Part shown: positions 31,201 through 40,435 of the stretch, piece after piece
How the letters are laid out: every line of letters begins with the position of its first letter
How positions within the stretch are numbered: position 1 is the stretch's first letter
Source of the DNA: Pseudomonas putida
GTDB lineage: Bacteria > Pseudomonadota > Gammaproteobacteria > Pseudomonadales > Pseudomonadaceae
Length of the DNA: 64,000 bases
Direction of reading: 5' to 3'
Assembly: GCF_009883635.2 (NCBI RefSeq)
Contig: NZ_CP026115.2
Span: 2,108,001 to 2,172,000, forward strand
Made by a program: the position numbers and the translations under genes
The notes under the pieces: model-generated
What the model saw: the letters and a program-made list of their open reading frames with translations, nothing else
Databases searched by the model: none
What the model was told of the DNA's origin: nothing

Positions 31201-33127
31201 ACTCGCGCACCAGGCGGTCGAAGGCAGTAGCCAGCTCGGCGATCGGCATGACGCCGGCCATGGCAGCGCTGCCCTTGAGGGTGTGCAAGGCGCGCTGCAG
31301 GCTGTCGCTGACTTCTCTGCCCTGGCCGTCGGCGCCCTGCAGAAAGCCTTCCAGGCTGGCCAGGTGGCCTTGTGCTTCGTTGCGGAAGATATCCAGTAGC
31401 TGTGGGTCCAGGCCATCGATGTCGGCGTTGACCGGGGTGTCGTTCTCGGCCAGGGCGTGCAGGTGGCTCGCCAGTTGTTCGATCTCGGTCAATTGCGGCA
31501 ATTGGCCAGCTGCAAAGTCTGCCAGCAGGTCCGGCAGATGGACGAACACCTGCTGCAACGCCACCGCGCCCTCCGGGGTCAGGGCGATACGCCCCTCCAG
31601 CACCCGGTTGAGCAGGTGCTCAGCGCCCCACGCCAGTTCGGCCACCGCCTCGGCATGCACCATGCGCCCGCTGCCCTTGAGCGTATGCAGGTCGCGGCGC
31701 ACTTCGATCAGGGCGTCACGCAGGCTATTGTCGGCACGCCAGCGCAGCCAGTGGCGCTCGATTTCCGGCAGCAACTCGCCGGCCTCTTCGAGGAACACCT
31801 CACGCAATTCATCATCGATGCCATCGCTGCCATCCTGCGCCTGGGACTGGTCCGCATGGATGCACTGCACACCCAGCTTCGTCAGGCTGGCACGGGCCAT
31901 GTCGAGGAACGGTTGAGCATCGGCCAGCGGGTCGGCGACGCGCCATTGCAAGTAGCATTCGGCGGCACTGAGGGAGTCGGCCAGGTGGGTCAGTTCGTCC
32001 GCCGGCGGCTCCACTTCCAGATGCTGCAACCAGCCCTGCACATAGCCTGCGCAGCCGGCAAACACTTCGGCAGCGGCCGGCAGCATCAGCATCGCCAACG
32101 CGCCGCGCACTTGCTGCAACAGCCCCGGCAGTGGCTGCAGGCGCTGGCGCGGCCAGCCGGACTCCAGGCAATCGCCGATCAGGTCCTTGGCCTGCTGCAG
32201 CACAGACAGTGATTCGTGCAACACCAACTGACGAATCTCGGCCAGGTCGGAACCGGGCAGGCCGCCCTGCCCGCCTTCTTCCAGTGGCAGGACCATACCA
32301 TTGAGCGTGGCCTCCACATACAGCAGAGCGCCGGCCACATCCATCAATACCGCGTCGTCCGCCGTACGCTCACCCTGGGCCAAAGCCTGCAGCGCCAGCA
32401 CCTGGTCGATGATCACCCGGCGAGGTTGCTGGAAGCCCAGCACTGCCAGGGTGTCGGCAACATGGCGCAATGGCGCGAGCAGCGCCTCCAGCTCTTCACT
32501 GTGCTGGCGGTCGCCGCGCACGAACTGGTCCAGACGCTCCTTGATCCGCATCAGGTCGTCGCACAGGGCGCTGACCACCGAGCGCAGAGCGTCACGCCCC
32601 GGCCCGGCCTGCATCTGTTCCCGCCAGTTTCCCAGCGACAAGTCGAGGTTGGCCAGGTCATCGGAACCGGCAAAGCGCTGCGCGGCGCCGCTGATCAGGC
32701 TGGCCTGGGCCAGCGGCTCGACGCCACGGCAGGCACGCAGCTGGTTGAGCAGCGGCAGCATCACCAGTGGCAGGTCATGGCGTGCGCCGCGCAACCGCTC
32801 CAGATACGACGGCAATTGCTCCAGACCACGGAACAACGGCCCCAGGCAGTCACCGCGGGGGCTCACCTGGCCCTCGGCCAAGGCCTTGGCCAGCAGTTCC
32901 AGTTCTTCGGCCAGGCGTGTGGCACCGCGCAGTTCGAGCATGCGCAGGCAGCCATGCACCTGGTGCAGGTTATCCACAACGAAGGCCAGCATCGACAAGT
33001 CGTCGGTCTCGCCGGCAAAGCGCTCCAGGGCCTGACGGGCCTGGCTCAGGCAATCGAGGATGGCGGCCCGGGTCCAGGCCAGGGCCACGGTATCGTGGCG
33101 CTCGGGGCTTACGACGGCAGAAGCCAT
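28238..33127 (-). CDS. chpA: Chemotaxis-type hybrid histidine kinase ChpA (PilL-like)
   Basis: A 1629-residue kinase. Three phosphotransfer domains keep the HTLKG motif: HTLKGSGRM (His about 480), HTLKGSAAM (about 613) and HTLKGGARM (about 909). At least two or three other similar helical modules have lost it (LHQVHGCLRMLEL near the N-terminus). A CheA-like dimerisation/ATPase module follows (NAVDHGLEAREVR about 1210, DDGAGV, GRGLGMDVV), then a CheW domain and a C-terminal receiver (VVDDSVTVRK about 1508, phosphorylated Asp in LLLDIEMPRMDG about 1557). It controls type IV pilus functions with pilGHIJ. It is clearly shorter than P. aeruginosa ChpA, which has more phosphotransfer modules. Confidence 0.95.
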   Translation of the reverse strand: MASAVVSPERHDTVALAWTRAAILDCLSQARQALERFAGETDDLSMLAFVVDNLHQVHGCLRMLELRGATRLAEELELLAKALAEGQVSPRGDCLGPLFRGLEQLPSYLERLRGARHDLPLVMLPLLNQLRACRGVEPLAQASLISGAAQRFAGSDDLANLDLSLGNWREQMQAGPGRDALRSVVSALCDDLMRIKERLDQFVRGDRQHSEELEALLAPLRHVADTLAVLGFQQPRRVIIDQVLALQALAQGERTADDAVLMDVAGALLYVEATLNGMVLPLEEGGQGGLPGSDLAEIRQLVLHESLSVLQQAKDLIGDCLESGWPRQRLQPLPGLLQQVRGALAMLMLPAAAEVFAGCAGYVQGWLQHLEVEPPADELTHLADSLSAAECYLQWRVADPLADAQPFLDMARASLTKLGVQCIHADQSQAQDGSDGIDDELREVFLEEAGELLPEIERHWLRWRADNSLRDALIEVRRDLHTLKGSGRMVHAEAVAELAWGAEHLLNRVLEGRIALTPEGAVALQQVFVHLPDLLADFAAGQLPQLTEIEQLASHLHALAENDTPVNADIDGLDPQLLDIFRNEAQGHLASLEGFLQGADGQGREVSDSLQRALHTLKGSAAMAGVMPIAELATAFDRLVREYRGHQLPLQAAEMQWLQTAHGLFLQALAQLGSTPLAAIPGAAQLIEQVGEAVDLRLASLHAEPQHTRHGKRDPQLIASFLAQAMDILLDAESLLSRWQQQPGQREPLDTLLDELTSLGHAAHLADLWQMDTVCEALLDLYGAVEEGSLGASPRFFTIAQQAHEALLDMLDEVAAGQEISPRPDCVDALRELLDGALAPGATGLVSPDAVTPLTGALEHDDEPDSPGDKELLEVFLEESSDIVESAAAALARWQADPRSSVEVENLLRDLHTLKGGARMVEISAIGDLAHELEFLYELLAAGRLPPSAPLFALLQNCHDRLAHMLDAVRLGQPLHAATALIDYIRNFSSAALTDSAAGQAPADTAPAEVPAAAPERAPGDMVKVDAELLDDLGNLAGEHSIIRGRIEQQVNDAQFALNEMETTLERMRDQLLRLDIETQGRISSRQAFEGDAYEDFDPLEMDRHSQLQQLSRALFESASDLLDLKETLTQRAQEAYSLLQQQARVNSQLQEGLTATLMVPFERLVPRLQRVVRQVASELGKQVELVVGNAEGELDRSVLERMVAPLEHMLRNAVDHGLEAREVRLAAGKPEQGTIHLNLLHEGADIVIEMTDDGAGVPLEAVRRKAIKRGLLDPQAQLSDHEILQFILRPGFSTAEKITQISGRGLGMDVVHEEVKQLGGSMTIESAQGKGARFLIRLPFTVSINRALMVHLGEEQYAIPLNTIEGIVRVPPAELAACYQLDAPRYVYGGHEYALRYLGELLQGLPRPVLLGQSVPLPVLLLHSQEQSFAIQVDSLSPSREIVVKSLGPQFAAVAGLSGATLLGDGRVVLILDLLGQLRGQQRRLARLPGGSGVQRTLFGPAPRRATLVMVVDDSVTVRKVTSRLLERHGMSVMTAKDGVDAMALLEEHRPDVLLLDIEMPRMDGFEVATRIRRDERLKDVPIIMITSRTGQKHRDRAMAIGVNDYLGKPYQESVLLQSIAHWSQTHA

Positions 33128-33136
33128 GGGTTTTCC

Positions 33137-35197
33137 TCAGCTTCGCTCGGCGGAAGCCGGCAGGGTGAAACCAGAGACCGAGCGGCGCATCTCGCTAGCC
33201 ATTCGAGCCAGGTGGCGGATGCTGTCGGCGGTGGCGCCGGAGCCGGCGGAGGTCTGCGCGGTGATCTGCTGAATCACCGCCATGGTGTGGGAAATCTGCC
33301 CCGCCGAGGAGGTCTGCAACTGGGCTGCATCGGAGATGCTGTGGATAAGTTCGGCGAGGTTCTGCGATACGCCCTCGATCTCGGCCAGCGCCACGCCGGC
33401 ATCCTGGGCCAGGCGCGCACCACGCACCACCTCGGCGGTGGTCTGCTCCATGGAGATCACCGCCTCGTTGGTGTCCGCCTGGATGGTCCGCACCAGCGCT
33501 TCGATCTGCCGGGTCGCCGAGGAAGAACGCTCGGCCAGGCGCTGCACCTCGTCGGCAACCACGGCAAAGCCGCGGCCGGCCTCACCCGCCAGCGAGGCCT
33601 GAATCGCCGCATTGAGGGCCAGGATGTTGGTCTGGTCGGCAATGTCGTCGATCAGGCTGACGATGTCGCCGATTTCCTGGGAAGACTCGCCCAGGCGCTT
33701 GATCCGCTTGGCCGTGTCCTGAATCTGCTCGCGGATGTTATCCATGCCGTTGATGGTGTTGTGCACCACCTCGTTGCCCTTGTTGGCGATCGCCACCGAG
33801 CGCTCGGCGACCTTGGCCGACTCATAGGCGTGGGCGGAAACCCGGTCGATCGATTCGACCATGTCGCCGACTGCCTCGGAGGCCTCGCTGATCTGTTCGG
33901 CCTGGTGCTCCGAGGCCTTGGCCAGCTGGCGCGCGGTGTTCTGCGTGTCCTGCACGGCAGCGGCGACCTGCTCGGCGCTGTGGTTGATGGTGGCCACCAG
34001 GTCGCGCAGCTGGTCGACCGAGTAGTTGATCGAGTCGGCGATGGCGCCGGTGAAGTCTTCGGTCACCGACACAGTGACGGTCAGGTCGCCATCGGCCAGC
34101 TCTTCGATTTCATCGAGCAGGCGCATGATCGCCTGCTGGTTGCGTTCGTTCTTTTCGGCGGTTTCATGCAACTGGCGGTGGGTGGTGCGGACCATCACCA
34201 AGCCGATCAGGATGATCGAAGCCAGCGCCAGCAGGCCCAACGCATAACCCCCGACGGTATCCAGGGTGCGGCCGCTGGCCAGGTTCTCGAAACCGTTGGC
34301 CAGGTGCGAGGCCTCATCGAGCAGCGTTTGCGACAGGCTGAAGATGTTGCCGGCCGCTTCGCGCACGCGGAACAGCTCGGGCGAGGTTTCTAGGATTTCA
34401 TCGACCGAACCGGCCACGAACTGGAACAGCTCGGCGATTTCCGCCAGGCGCGCGCGGGCATCAGCGTCCTCGACGCGGGTCACCTGGATGGCCGGGTTGC
34501 CACCCAGCATGCCCTCGAGCACCTGGCCGAAGCGGCTGGCATCGCGGCCAAAGGTATCGGCGGCCTGCGCCGCCGTGTCGTCGCCGGCCAGAACAGTGTT
34601 GACCGAACCGAGAATGCGCTCGGCCAGCAGCAGCTGGCGCTGGGCGACGACCACCTGGTTGGCCGGAGCACCGCTCTGCAACAGGATCTCGACCACCTTC
34701 TCGTATTCGACCTGCAGCTGCGGCACGGTTTCGGCGAGGGTCGCCGCCACCTGATGCAACGACAGCACGGTCTGTTCGCTGGCCAGGATGGTGTCGGTGT
34801 TCTTGCGCAGGTTTTCCCAGTCCTGGCGCACCGCCTCCATTTCATCGCGGACCGCGGCCGGCGCCGCAGGCAGGCCGGTGGACTTGTCGCCTTCGCGCAG
34901 GTAGCCCCAGCGCCGCTCGAAATCGTTGCGCGCATCCGACAGCAGCTTGAATGCCAGGGCCTTGCCCGCTGCGGCCTCGGTGGCGTTCTTGGCGATGCGT
35001 TGGGACAACACCCGCAACTCGCCGGCGTGGCCGATGTACTGTTTGTCGTGATTGGCCTGGGTATTGAGGTAGGCGAAGTTGGCGAACAACAGGATGATCG
35101 ACAGGATCAGGATCACGAACAGCACGGTGATCTGCACGATGCTGCGCGTGCGTGGGGTCATGCTGGCGGGGGCGACGGGTGTGGCCGGCTTGTTCAC
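33137..35197 (-). CDS. pilJ: Twitching-motility chemoreceptor PilJ
   Basis: A 686-residue methyl-accepting protein. N-terminal membrane helix (about 19-43, [20 protein letters not shown]), then a periplasmic region with two PilJ-type helical repeats (LSQRIAKNA at the first), a second membrane helix (about 320-340), a HAMP-like stretch and a signalling domain with the hairpin tip [40 protein letters not shown]. The last segment is diagnostic of MCPs; the usual EAARAGE is IQASLAGE, as in PilJ. It senses pilus-related signals for the ChpA kinase. It lies between pilI and chpA with 9-11 base gaps. No pilK methyltransferase gene follows, unlike P. aeruginosa. Confidence 0.95.
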   Translation of the reverse strand: MNKPATPVAPASMTPRTRSIVQITVLFVILILSIILLFANFAYLNTQANHDKQYIGHAGELRVLSQRIAKNATEAAAGKALAFKLLSDARNDFERRWGYLREGDKSTGLPAAPAAVRDEMEAVRQDWENLRKNTDTILASEQTVLSLHQVAATLAETVPQLQVEYEKVVEILLQSGAPANQVVVAQRQLLLAERILGSVNTVLAGDDTAAQAADTFGRDASRFGQVLEGMLGGNPAIQVTRVEDADARARLAEIAELFQFVAGSVDEILETSPELFRVREAAGNIFSLSQTLLDEASHLANGFENLASGRTLDTVGGYALGLLALASIILIGLVMVRTTHRQLHETAEKNERNQQAIMRLLDEIEELADGDLTVTVSVTEDFTGAIADSINYSVDQLRDLVATINHSAEQVAAAVQDTQNTARQLAKASEHQAEQISEASEAVGDMVESIDRVSAHAYESAKVAERSVAIANKGNEVVHNTINGMDNIREQIQDTAKRIKRLGESSQEIGDIVSLIDDIADQTNILALNAAIQASLAGEAGRGFAVVADEVQRLAERSSSATRQIEALVRTIQADTNEAVISMEQTTAEVVRGARLAQDAGVALAEIEGVSQNLAELIHSISDAAQLQTSSAGQISHTMAVIQQITAQTSAGSGATADSIRHLARMASEMRRSVSGFTLPASAERS

Positions 35198-35208
35198 GTT
35201 TGCAAATC

Positions 35209-35763
35209 CTATAGCGCCACGTCAAGAAAACCCGGCGCTTGGGCCAGGGCGAAGGGGCTGAAGATCGCCCAGTTGCGTTCACGCGGGAAGTGCCCCTGCA
35301 CGAAGCGGGCAGCAGCCCGCAGCAGCGGTTGCGGTGGCGACAGTTCCAGGCTGCTCAGGGCGAAGTGCTGCAGGCCCAGCACCTCGTCGACCAACAGGCC
35401 GACGAACAGGTCTTCGTGGTCCAGCACCAGCACCCGCCGCTGCTTGCCTGGCGCAACAGGGCCAAGGCCGAAGAAACTGCTCAGGTCCATCACCGGCAAC
35501 AGCCGGCCGCGCAAGTTGGCCACGCCACACACCCACGGCTGCACGCCAGGCACGCGGCTACTGCGCGGCTCGCGCAGCACCTCGGCGACCTCGCCCATCG
35601 GCGCGACGAACCACTGCCCGGCGATGCGAAAGCCGATGCCGCTCCACTGCTGCAGGCGGGTGTCCTGCAGCGGCTGGTCGGCCGCCAGCAGGCGGCAGCG
35701 CCGGTCAATGTCCAGCAACAGCTCGAAGGCGGTCAACGACGCGCCCTGCGGGCGGGTGGTCAA
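35209..35763 (-). CDS. pilI: CheW-like adaptor PilI
   Basis: A 184-residue CheW-domain protein ([22 protein letters not shown], then [41 protein letters not shown]). It docks PilJ to ChpA. The start is taken as TTG at 35763, which overlaps the pilH TGA in a TTGA arrangement and suggests translational coupling; the next candidate, another TTG nine codons later, would trim the N-terminus. Reading further upstream in this frame runs through pilH antisense-like sequence and is not protein-like. Confidence 0.88.
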   Translation of the reverse strand: MTTRPQGASLTAFELLLDIDRRCRLLAADQPLQDTRLQQWSGIGFRIAGQWFVAPMGEVAEVLREPRSSRVPGVQPWVCGVANLRGRLLPVMDLSSFFGLGPVAPGKQRRVLVLDHEDLFVGLLVDEVLGLQHFALSSLELSPPQPLLRAAARFVQGHFPRERNWAIFSPFALAQAPGFLDVAL

Positions 35764-36125
35764 GCGCCGAGCACTTCTTTGAGCTTGGCGATCAGCGCGT
35801 CCTCTTCCACCGGCTTGGTCAGGAAGTCGCGGGCACCCTGGCGCGTAGCCCAGATACGGTCGGTTTCCTGGTCCTTGGTGGTCACCACCACCACGGGGAT
35901 GGCACTGGTCTCCGGGTCCTTGCTCAGCTGGCGGGTGGCCTGGAAGCCGTTCATGCCAGGCATGACGATGTCCATCAGCACCGCGTCGGGCTTTTCCTGG
36001 CGGGCCAGGGCCACGCCGTCGGCACCGTTGTTGGCCTTGAGCACCTGGTGACCGTGTTTTTCCAGCCATTCGGTCAATCTGTACATCTCTGTCGGCGAGT
36101 CGTCGACAATCAGAACGCGGGCCAT
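35760..36125 (-). CDS. pilH: Single-domain response regulator PilH
   Basis: A 121-residue CheY-like receiver: VLIVDDSPTEM at the acidic pocket, phosphorylated Asp52 in AVLMDIVMPGMNGF, conserved Thr in VVVVTTKD and Lys in FLTKPVEED. It has no output domain. In P. aeruginosa PilH modulates pilus retraction and counteracts PilG signalling. Its stop overlaps the pilI TTG start, and it lies 58 bases downstream of pilG. Confidence 0.95.
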   Translation of the reverse strand: MARVLIVDDSPTEMYRLTEWLEKHGHQVLKANNGADGVALARQEKPDAVLMDIVMPGMNGFQATRQLSKDPETSAIPVVVVTTKDQETDRIWATRQGARDFLTKPVEEDALIAKLKEVLGA

Positions 36126-36183
36126 GCTGTTTCCCCATCAGGAAATTGAAGGCCGCGCCAGCGCGGCGCGGTCAGGGTGCGGG

Positions 36184-36573
36184 TTATTCGGGCGCGGCGA
36201 AACCAGGCACATGGGCCCTGATCGCGTCGAGCAGTTCTTCCTTGCTGAATGGTTTGGTCAGGAACTGGTCGGAGCCGACCACCCGGCCGCGGGCCTTGTC
36301 GAACAGGCCGTCGCGAGACGACAGAAGAATCACCGGGATGTCCTTGAAGGCACTGTTGTGCTTGATCACCGCGCAGGTCTGATAACCGTCCAGACGGGGC
36401 ATCAGCACGTCGACGAAGATGATCTGTGGCTGGTGGTCGATGATCTTGGCCAGGGCATCGAAGCCGTCACTGGCGGTGATCACCTCGCAGCCCGCTTCGC
36501 CGAGCAACATCTGCGCGGTGCGGCGGATCGTGCGGGAATCGTCGATCACCATCACCTTCAGGGGCTGTTCCAT
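36184..36573 (-). CDS. pilG: Single-domain response regulator PilG
   Basis: A 129-residue receiver beginning MEQPLKVMVIDDSRTIRRTA, with the acidic pair (DD), phosphorylated Asp in IIFVDVLMPRLDGYQT (about 57), Ser in VILLSSRDG and Lys in FLTKPFSKEE. PilG promotes pilus extension through ChpA phosphorelay in P. aeruginosa. It is the first gene of the pilG-H-I-J-chpA-chpC operon and diverges from gshB; the promoter must lie in 36574-36768, where no consensus box stood out. Confidence 0.95.
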   Translation of the reverse strand: MEQPLKVMVIDDSRTIRRTAQMLLGEAGCEVITASDGFDALAKIIDHQPQIIFVDVLMPRLDGYQTCAVIKHNSAFKDIPVILLSSRDGLFDKARGRVVGSDQFLTKPFSKEELLDAIRAHVPGFAAPE

Positions 36574-36768
36574 AAGTCGCGCTACCATCGCTGCACTGTG
36601 TGGGCGGAAGCCACGGATGGCTTGCCGCTTGAAGCTGAGGGCATTTTTAGCACACTCCGGGGGCCCGTTCCATCTGCCACCCCCTTGACCCGCGGCGTTC
36701 ACAGCGCCACCCTGAGCCACTTTTCTTTCGATTCACTGCGGCCACGGGCCGCCAAGAGGAACCACCCC

Positions 36769-37722
36769 ATGAGCGTTCGCCTCGGCATTGTCATGGACCC
36801 GATCGCGTCCATCTCCTACAAGAAGGACAGCTCGCTGGCCATGCTGCTGGCCGCCCAGGCCCGCGGCTGGGAGCTGTTCTACATGGAGCAGCGCGACCTG
36901 TACCAGGGCGAAGGCAAGGCCCGTGCGCGCATGCGCCCGCTGAAAGTATTCGCCGACCCTGCGCACTGGTTCGAGCTGGGCGAAGAGCAGGACAGCCCGC
37001 TGGCCGACCTGAACGTGATCCTGATGCGCAAGGACCCACCGTTCGACATGGAGTTCGTCTACAGCACTTACCTGCTGGAGCAGGCCGAGAGCGAAGGCGT
37101 GTTGGTGGTGAACCGCCCGCAGAGCCTGCGTGACTGCAACGAAAAACTGTTCGCCACGCTGTTCCCTCAGTGCACCCCGCCTACCCTGGTCAGCCGTCGC
37201 CCGGACATCATCCGCGAGTTCGCGGCCCAGCACGGTGACGTGATTCTCAAGCCGCTGGACGGCATGGGCGGTACGTCGATCTTCCGCCACCGGGTCGGCG
37301 ACCCCAACCTGTCGGTGATCCTAGAAACCCTGACCGCCCTGGGTGCCCAGCAGATCATGGCCCAGGCCTACCTGCCGGCCATCAAGGACGGCGACAAGCG
37401 CATCCTGATGATCGACGGCGAACCGGTCGATTACTGCCTGGCCCGTATTCCCGCCAGTGGCGAGACCCGTGGCAACCTGGCTGCCGGTGGCCGCGGCGAA
37501 GCCCGCCCGCTGACCGAGCGTGACCGCTGGATCGCCGCCCAGGTCGGCCCGACCCTGCGTGCTAAGGGCCTGCTGTTCGTCGGCCTCGACGTGATCGGCG
37601 ACTACCTCACCGAAATCAACGTCACCAGCCCTACCTGCATCCGCGAGATCGACGCAGCCTACAACACCGATATCGGTGGCAGGTTGATGGATGCCATTGA
37701 TCGCCAGCTCAAGGCGCGCTGA
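36769..37722 (+). CDS. gshB: Glutathione synthetase
   Basis: ATP-grasp ligase that joins gamma-glutamylcysteine and glycine to form glutathione. The 317-residue protein starts MSVRLGIVMDPIASISYKKD, with VLRKDPPFDMEF-like (ILMRKDPPFDMEFVY) substrate region, DGMGGTSIFR (ATP-grasp glycine loop, about 163-172), PAIKDGDKRILMIDGEP and the Mg-binding LTEINVTSPTCIRE near the end. The ATG at 36769 has AAGAGGA upstream. It is a core gene next to the chp operon and diverges from pilG. Confidence 0.97.
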   Translation: MSVRLGIVMDPIASISYKKDSSLAMLLAAQARGWELFYMEQRDLYQGEGKARARMRPLKVFADPAHWFELGEEQDSPLADLNVILMRKDPPFDMEFVYSTYLLEQAESEGVLVVNRPQSLRDCNEKLFATLFPQCTPPTLVSRRPDIIREFAAQHGDVILKPLDGMGGTSIFRHRVGDPNLSVILETLTALGAQQIMAQAYLPAIKDGDKRILMIDGEPVDYCLARIPASGETRGNLAAGGRGEARPLTERDRWIAAQVGPTLRAKGLLFVGLDVIGDYLTEINVTSPTCIREIDAAYNTDIGGRLMDAIDRQLKAR

Positions 37723-37813
37723 CCGCCGACGCGGAGCAAATGCGCGGAGTGGGGTATGATGCCGGTCCTTTTCGACTGAGCTGCTGCCCCGCCCTGCGGT
37801 TGCTGGATACCTG

Positions 37814-38719
37814 ATGACGCTGCCTGCCGACATCCCTTCCGACCTGCTGCCACCGCGCGTTCGCCCGGTGGACCGGCTTGGCTTTACCTTGTTCCTGGCT
37901 GCTTTGGTGCACCTGGCGCTGATCCTTGGCGTGGGCTTTACCGTGGTCAAACCGGCCGAGATCCGCCAGACCATGGACATCACCCTGGCCACCTTCAAGA
38001 GCGAGAAAGCGCCGGAGAAGGCTGATTACCAGGCCCAGGCCAACCAGCAGGGCAGCGGCACCCTGGAAAAGAAAGCGGTGCCGACCACCACCGAAGTGGC
38101 GCCGTTCCAGGACAGCAAGATCAACAAGGTCACCCCGCCGCCTGCCGCCAAGCCTGAAGTAGCACCACCGCCCGTGCCGGAGAAATCCGCCGTGGCAACC
38201 AAGGCGCCGAAAGCGCAGAAGATCGAGCCCAAGCCCAAGGAAAGCAAGCCACAGCCCAAGCCGGCAGCGGCTACGCCGGATTTCGACAGTTCGCAATTGT
38301 CGAGCCAGATCGCCAGCCTTGAGGCGGAACTGTCCAACGAACAGCAGATGTACGCCAAGCGCCCGAAGATCCACCGCCTCAACGCGGCGTCGACCATGCG
38401 CGACAAGGGCGCCTGGTACAAGGAAGAGTGGCGCAAGAAGGTCGAGCGGGTGGGTAACCTCAACTACCCCGACGAGGCACGCCGGCAACAGATCTACGGC
38501 AACTTGCGGATGATGGTGTCGATCAACCGCGATGGCTCGCTGTACGAGGTGCTGGTGCTGGAGTCGTCCGGCCAGCCGGTGCTGGACCAGGCGGCCCAGC
38601 GCATCGTGCGCCTGGCGGCGCCCTTTGCGCCGTTTACCGGCGACCTGGCCGAGTTCGACCGGCTGGAGATCATCCGCACCTGGCGCTTCGCCCGCGGCGA
38701 CCGCCTGTCCAGCAACTGA
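37814..38719 (+). CDS. tonB: Energy transducer TonB-family protein
   Basis: A 301-residue inner-membrane protein: cytoplasmic N-terminus, one membrane helix (about 24-45, TLFLAALVHLALILGVGFTV), a long proline/lysine-rich periplasmic spacer (about 65-155, PKAQKIEPKPKESKPQPKP) and a C-terminal TonB domain starting near 205. The latter includes NYPDEARRQQIYGNLRMMVSINRDGSLYEVLVLESSG. It transmits proton-motive force to outer-membrane receptors. No exbB/exbD is adjacent. The position next to the pil-chp operon resembles the P. aeruginosa tonB3 locus, linked there to twitching; the parallel is an inference from order. Confidence 0.88.
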   Translation: MTLPADIPSDLLPPRVRPVDRLGFTLFLAALVHLALILGVGFTVVKPAEIRQTMDITLATFKSEKAPEKADYQAQANQQGSGTLEKKAVPTTTEVAPFQDSKINKVTPPPAAKPEVAPPPVPEKSAVATKAPKAQKIEPKPKESKPQPKPAAATPDFDSSQLSSQIASLEAELSNEQQMYAKRPKIHRLNAASTMRDKGAWYKEEWRKKVERVGNLNYPDEARRQQIYGNLRMMVSINRDGSLYEVLVLESSGQPVLDQAAQRIVRLAAPFAPFTGDLAEFDRLEIIRTWRFARGDRLSSN

Positions 38720-38848
38720 GTATTGGCGCCGGGCTTGCCGGATGTGGTTGCGCGGATACCGAGCGCCAAAACCCTCACGACAGTCACCAACCAGACGACA
38801 CAATTGCGCACCTTGTCAGCCTCGCCACCTGGCGCCACACTATCCCCC

Positions 38849-39418
38849 ATGAAAACTCTCACCCCGAGCTACCTCAAGCATCAGTTCCTGATCGCCATGC
38901 CGCACATGGCCGATCCGAACTTCGCCCAGACCCTCACGTACATCGTCGAGCACAACGCCAATGGCGCCATGGGCCTGGTGGTCAACCGACCACAGGAGCT
39001 GAACCTGGCCGACATTCTCGAGCAGTTGCGCCCGAACGAGATGCCACCGGCCAGCACCTTGCAGGTCCCTATCTACCAGGGTGGCCCGGTACAGACCGAC
39101 CGCGGTTTCGTCCTGCACAGCAGCGAATGCAGCTACCAGGCCACCGTCGAACTGCAGGGCCTGTCGCTGTCCACTTCGCAGGATGTGCTGTTCGCCATCG
39201 CCGAAGGCGTGGGGCCGCAGCAAAGCCTGATTACCCTGGGTTACGCCGGCTGGGAAGCGGGCCAACTGGAAGCTGAACTGGCCGACAATGCCTGGCTCAA
39301 CTGCCCGTTCGACCCGGACATCCTCTTCGCCATGGCCAGCGAACAACGCCTGGGCGCCGCAGCTCGCAGCCTGGGCATCAACCTCAGCTTGCTGACCAGC
39401 CAGGCGGGGCACGCCTGA
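38849..39418 (+). CDS. yqgE: YqgE/AlgH family protein (DUF179)
   Basis: A 189-residue protein starting MKTLTPSYLKHQFLIAMPHM, with HNANGAMGLVVNRP (about 41-54), YQGGPVQTDRGFVLHSS and LITLGYAGWEAGQLEAEL. These are signature motifs of the UPF0301/DUF179 family. AlgH in P. aeruginosa influences alginate genes, but the molecular function is unknown. Its stop overlaps the ruvX start (TGATG), the conserved yqgE-ruvX pairing. Confidence 0.95.
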   Translation: MKTLTPSYLKHQFLIAMPHMADPNFAQTLTYIVEHNANGAMGLVVNRPQELNLADILEQLRPNEMPPASTLQVPIYQGGPVQTDRGFVLHSSECSYQATVELQGLSLSTSQDVLFAIAEGVGPQQSLITLGYAGWEAGQLEAELADNAWLNCPFDPDILFAMASEQRLGAAARSLGINLSLLTSQAGHA

Positions 39419-39843
39419 TGGCTGAGCTACGCCTGCTGCTGGGCTTCGACTACGGTAGCAAACAGATCGGCGTCGCTGTGGGCCAGGTGGTAACCGGCCA
39501 AGCCCGTGAGCTGTGCACCCTGAAGGCACAGAACGGCGTGCCGGACTGGGCTCAGGTGGAAAAGCTCATCAATGAGTGGAAGCCCGATGCCATCGTCGTC
39601 GGCCTGCCACTGAACATGGACGGCACGCCGAGCGAAATGAGCGAGCGCGCGGAAAAGTTCGCCCGTCGCCTCAATGGCCGCTTCAACCTGCCCGTGCACA
39701 CCCACGACGAACGCCTGACCACCTTCGAGGCCAAGGGCGAGCGCATGGCCCGTGGCGGCCAGCGCGGCAGCTACCGTGACAACCCGGTCGACGCCATCGC
39801 CGCCGCCCTGCTGCTGCAAGGCTGGCTGGAGGCCAATACCTGA
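39418..39843 (+). CDS. ruvX: RuvX/YqgF RNase H-like Holliday junction resolvase
   Basis: A 141-residue RNase H fold nuclease: LLGFDYGSKQIGVAVGQ contains the first catalytic Asp, IVVGLPLNMDGTPSEM follows, then DERLTTFEA (second acidic site) and DNPVDAIAAALLLQGWLE with the last Asp. YqgF proteins are essential in many bacteria and act on 16S rRNA 5' end maturation and recombination intermediates. The start overlaps the yqgE stop by one base. Confidence 0.95.
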   Translation: MAELRLLLGFDYGSKQIGVAVGQVVTGQARELCTLKAQNGVPDWAQVEKLINEWKPDAIVVGLPLNMDGTPSEMSERAEKFARRLNGRFNLPVHTHDERLTTFEAKGERMARGGQRGSYRDNPVDAIAAALLLQGWLEANT

Positions 39844-39903
39844 TTTTTCCCGCGTTTACGTCGGGGCAATCACAACGCCCTCGGCGCCCCCAGGAGATAC
39901 GCA

Positions 39904-40422
39904 ATGAGCCTACCCAATCCCGCCGACCTGATCCGGCAGATGGCTGTCGACCTTCGCGCCCATCTGGCCCGCCGCAACATCACCGAGCCGCGCTTCATCG
40001 GCATCCGCACTGGCGGCGTCTGGGTTGCCCAGGCCCTGCAGGCGGAAATGGCCGACCACAGCCCGCTGGGCACCCTTGACGTGTCGTTCTATCGCGATGA
40101 TTTCAGCCAGAACGGCCTCCACCCGCAGGTGCGCCCGTCGGAACTGCCGTTCGAGGTCGAAGGCCAACACCTGGTGCTGATCGACGACGTGCTGATGAGT
40201 GGCCGCACCATCCGCGCCGCACTCAACGAACTGTTCGATTACGGCCGCCCGGCCAGTGTCACCCTGGTCTGCCTGCTCGACCTGGATGCCGGCGAACTGC
40301 CCATCCGCCCCAATGTGCTCGGCGCCACCCTGTCGCTGGCGGCCCATGAACGGGTAAAATTGACCGGACCCGCACCGCTCGCCCTCGAGCGCCAGGACCT
40401 CGCCACCGCTTCCGCCCTTTAA
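39904..40422 (+). CDS. pyrR: PyrR bifunctional pyr regulator / uracil phosphoribosyltransferase
   Basis: A 172-residue phosphoribosyltransferase with the PRPP-binding loop [18 protein letters not shown] (about 95-112) and the N-terminal [12 protein letters not shown] loop. In Gram-positive species PyrR attenuates pyr mRNA; in pseudomonads it precedes pyrB and its regulatory mode is less clear. It starts 13 bases before pyrB, ahead of a CAGGAGA site at 39891, and forms the head of a pyrR-pyrB-pyrC' operon. Confidence 0.95.
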   Translation: MSLPNPADLIRQMAVDLRAHLARRNITEPRFIGIRTGGVWVAQALQAEMADHSPLGTLDVSFYRDDFSQNGLHPQVRPSELPFEVEGQHLVLIDDVLMSGRTIRAALNELFDYGRPASVTLVCLLDLDAGELPIRPNVLGATLSLAAHERVKLTGPAPLALERQDLATASAL

Positions 40423-40435
40423 GAGTCCCCTCGCG

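Noticed and set aside
27974..34393. Long plus-strand frames (27974-30007, 32216-34393) across the chp genes
   Set aside because: Antisense of chpA and pilJ; His/Gln-rich translation with no recognisable domain.
35763..36138. Upstream extension of the pilI frame through pilH
   Set aside because: The extension overlaps pilH fully in another frame and is Arg/Gly-rich noise; a TTG overlapping the pilH stop gives a normal CheW-domain start.
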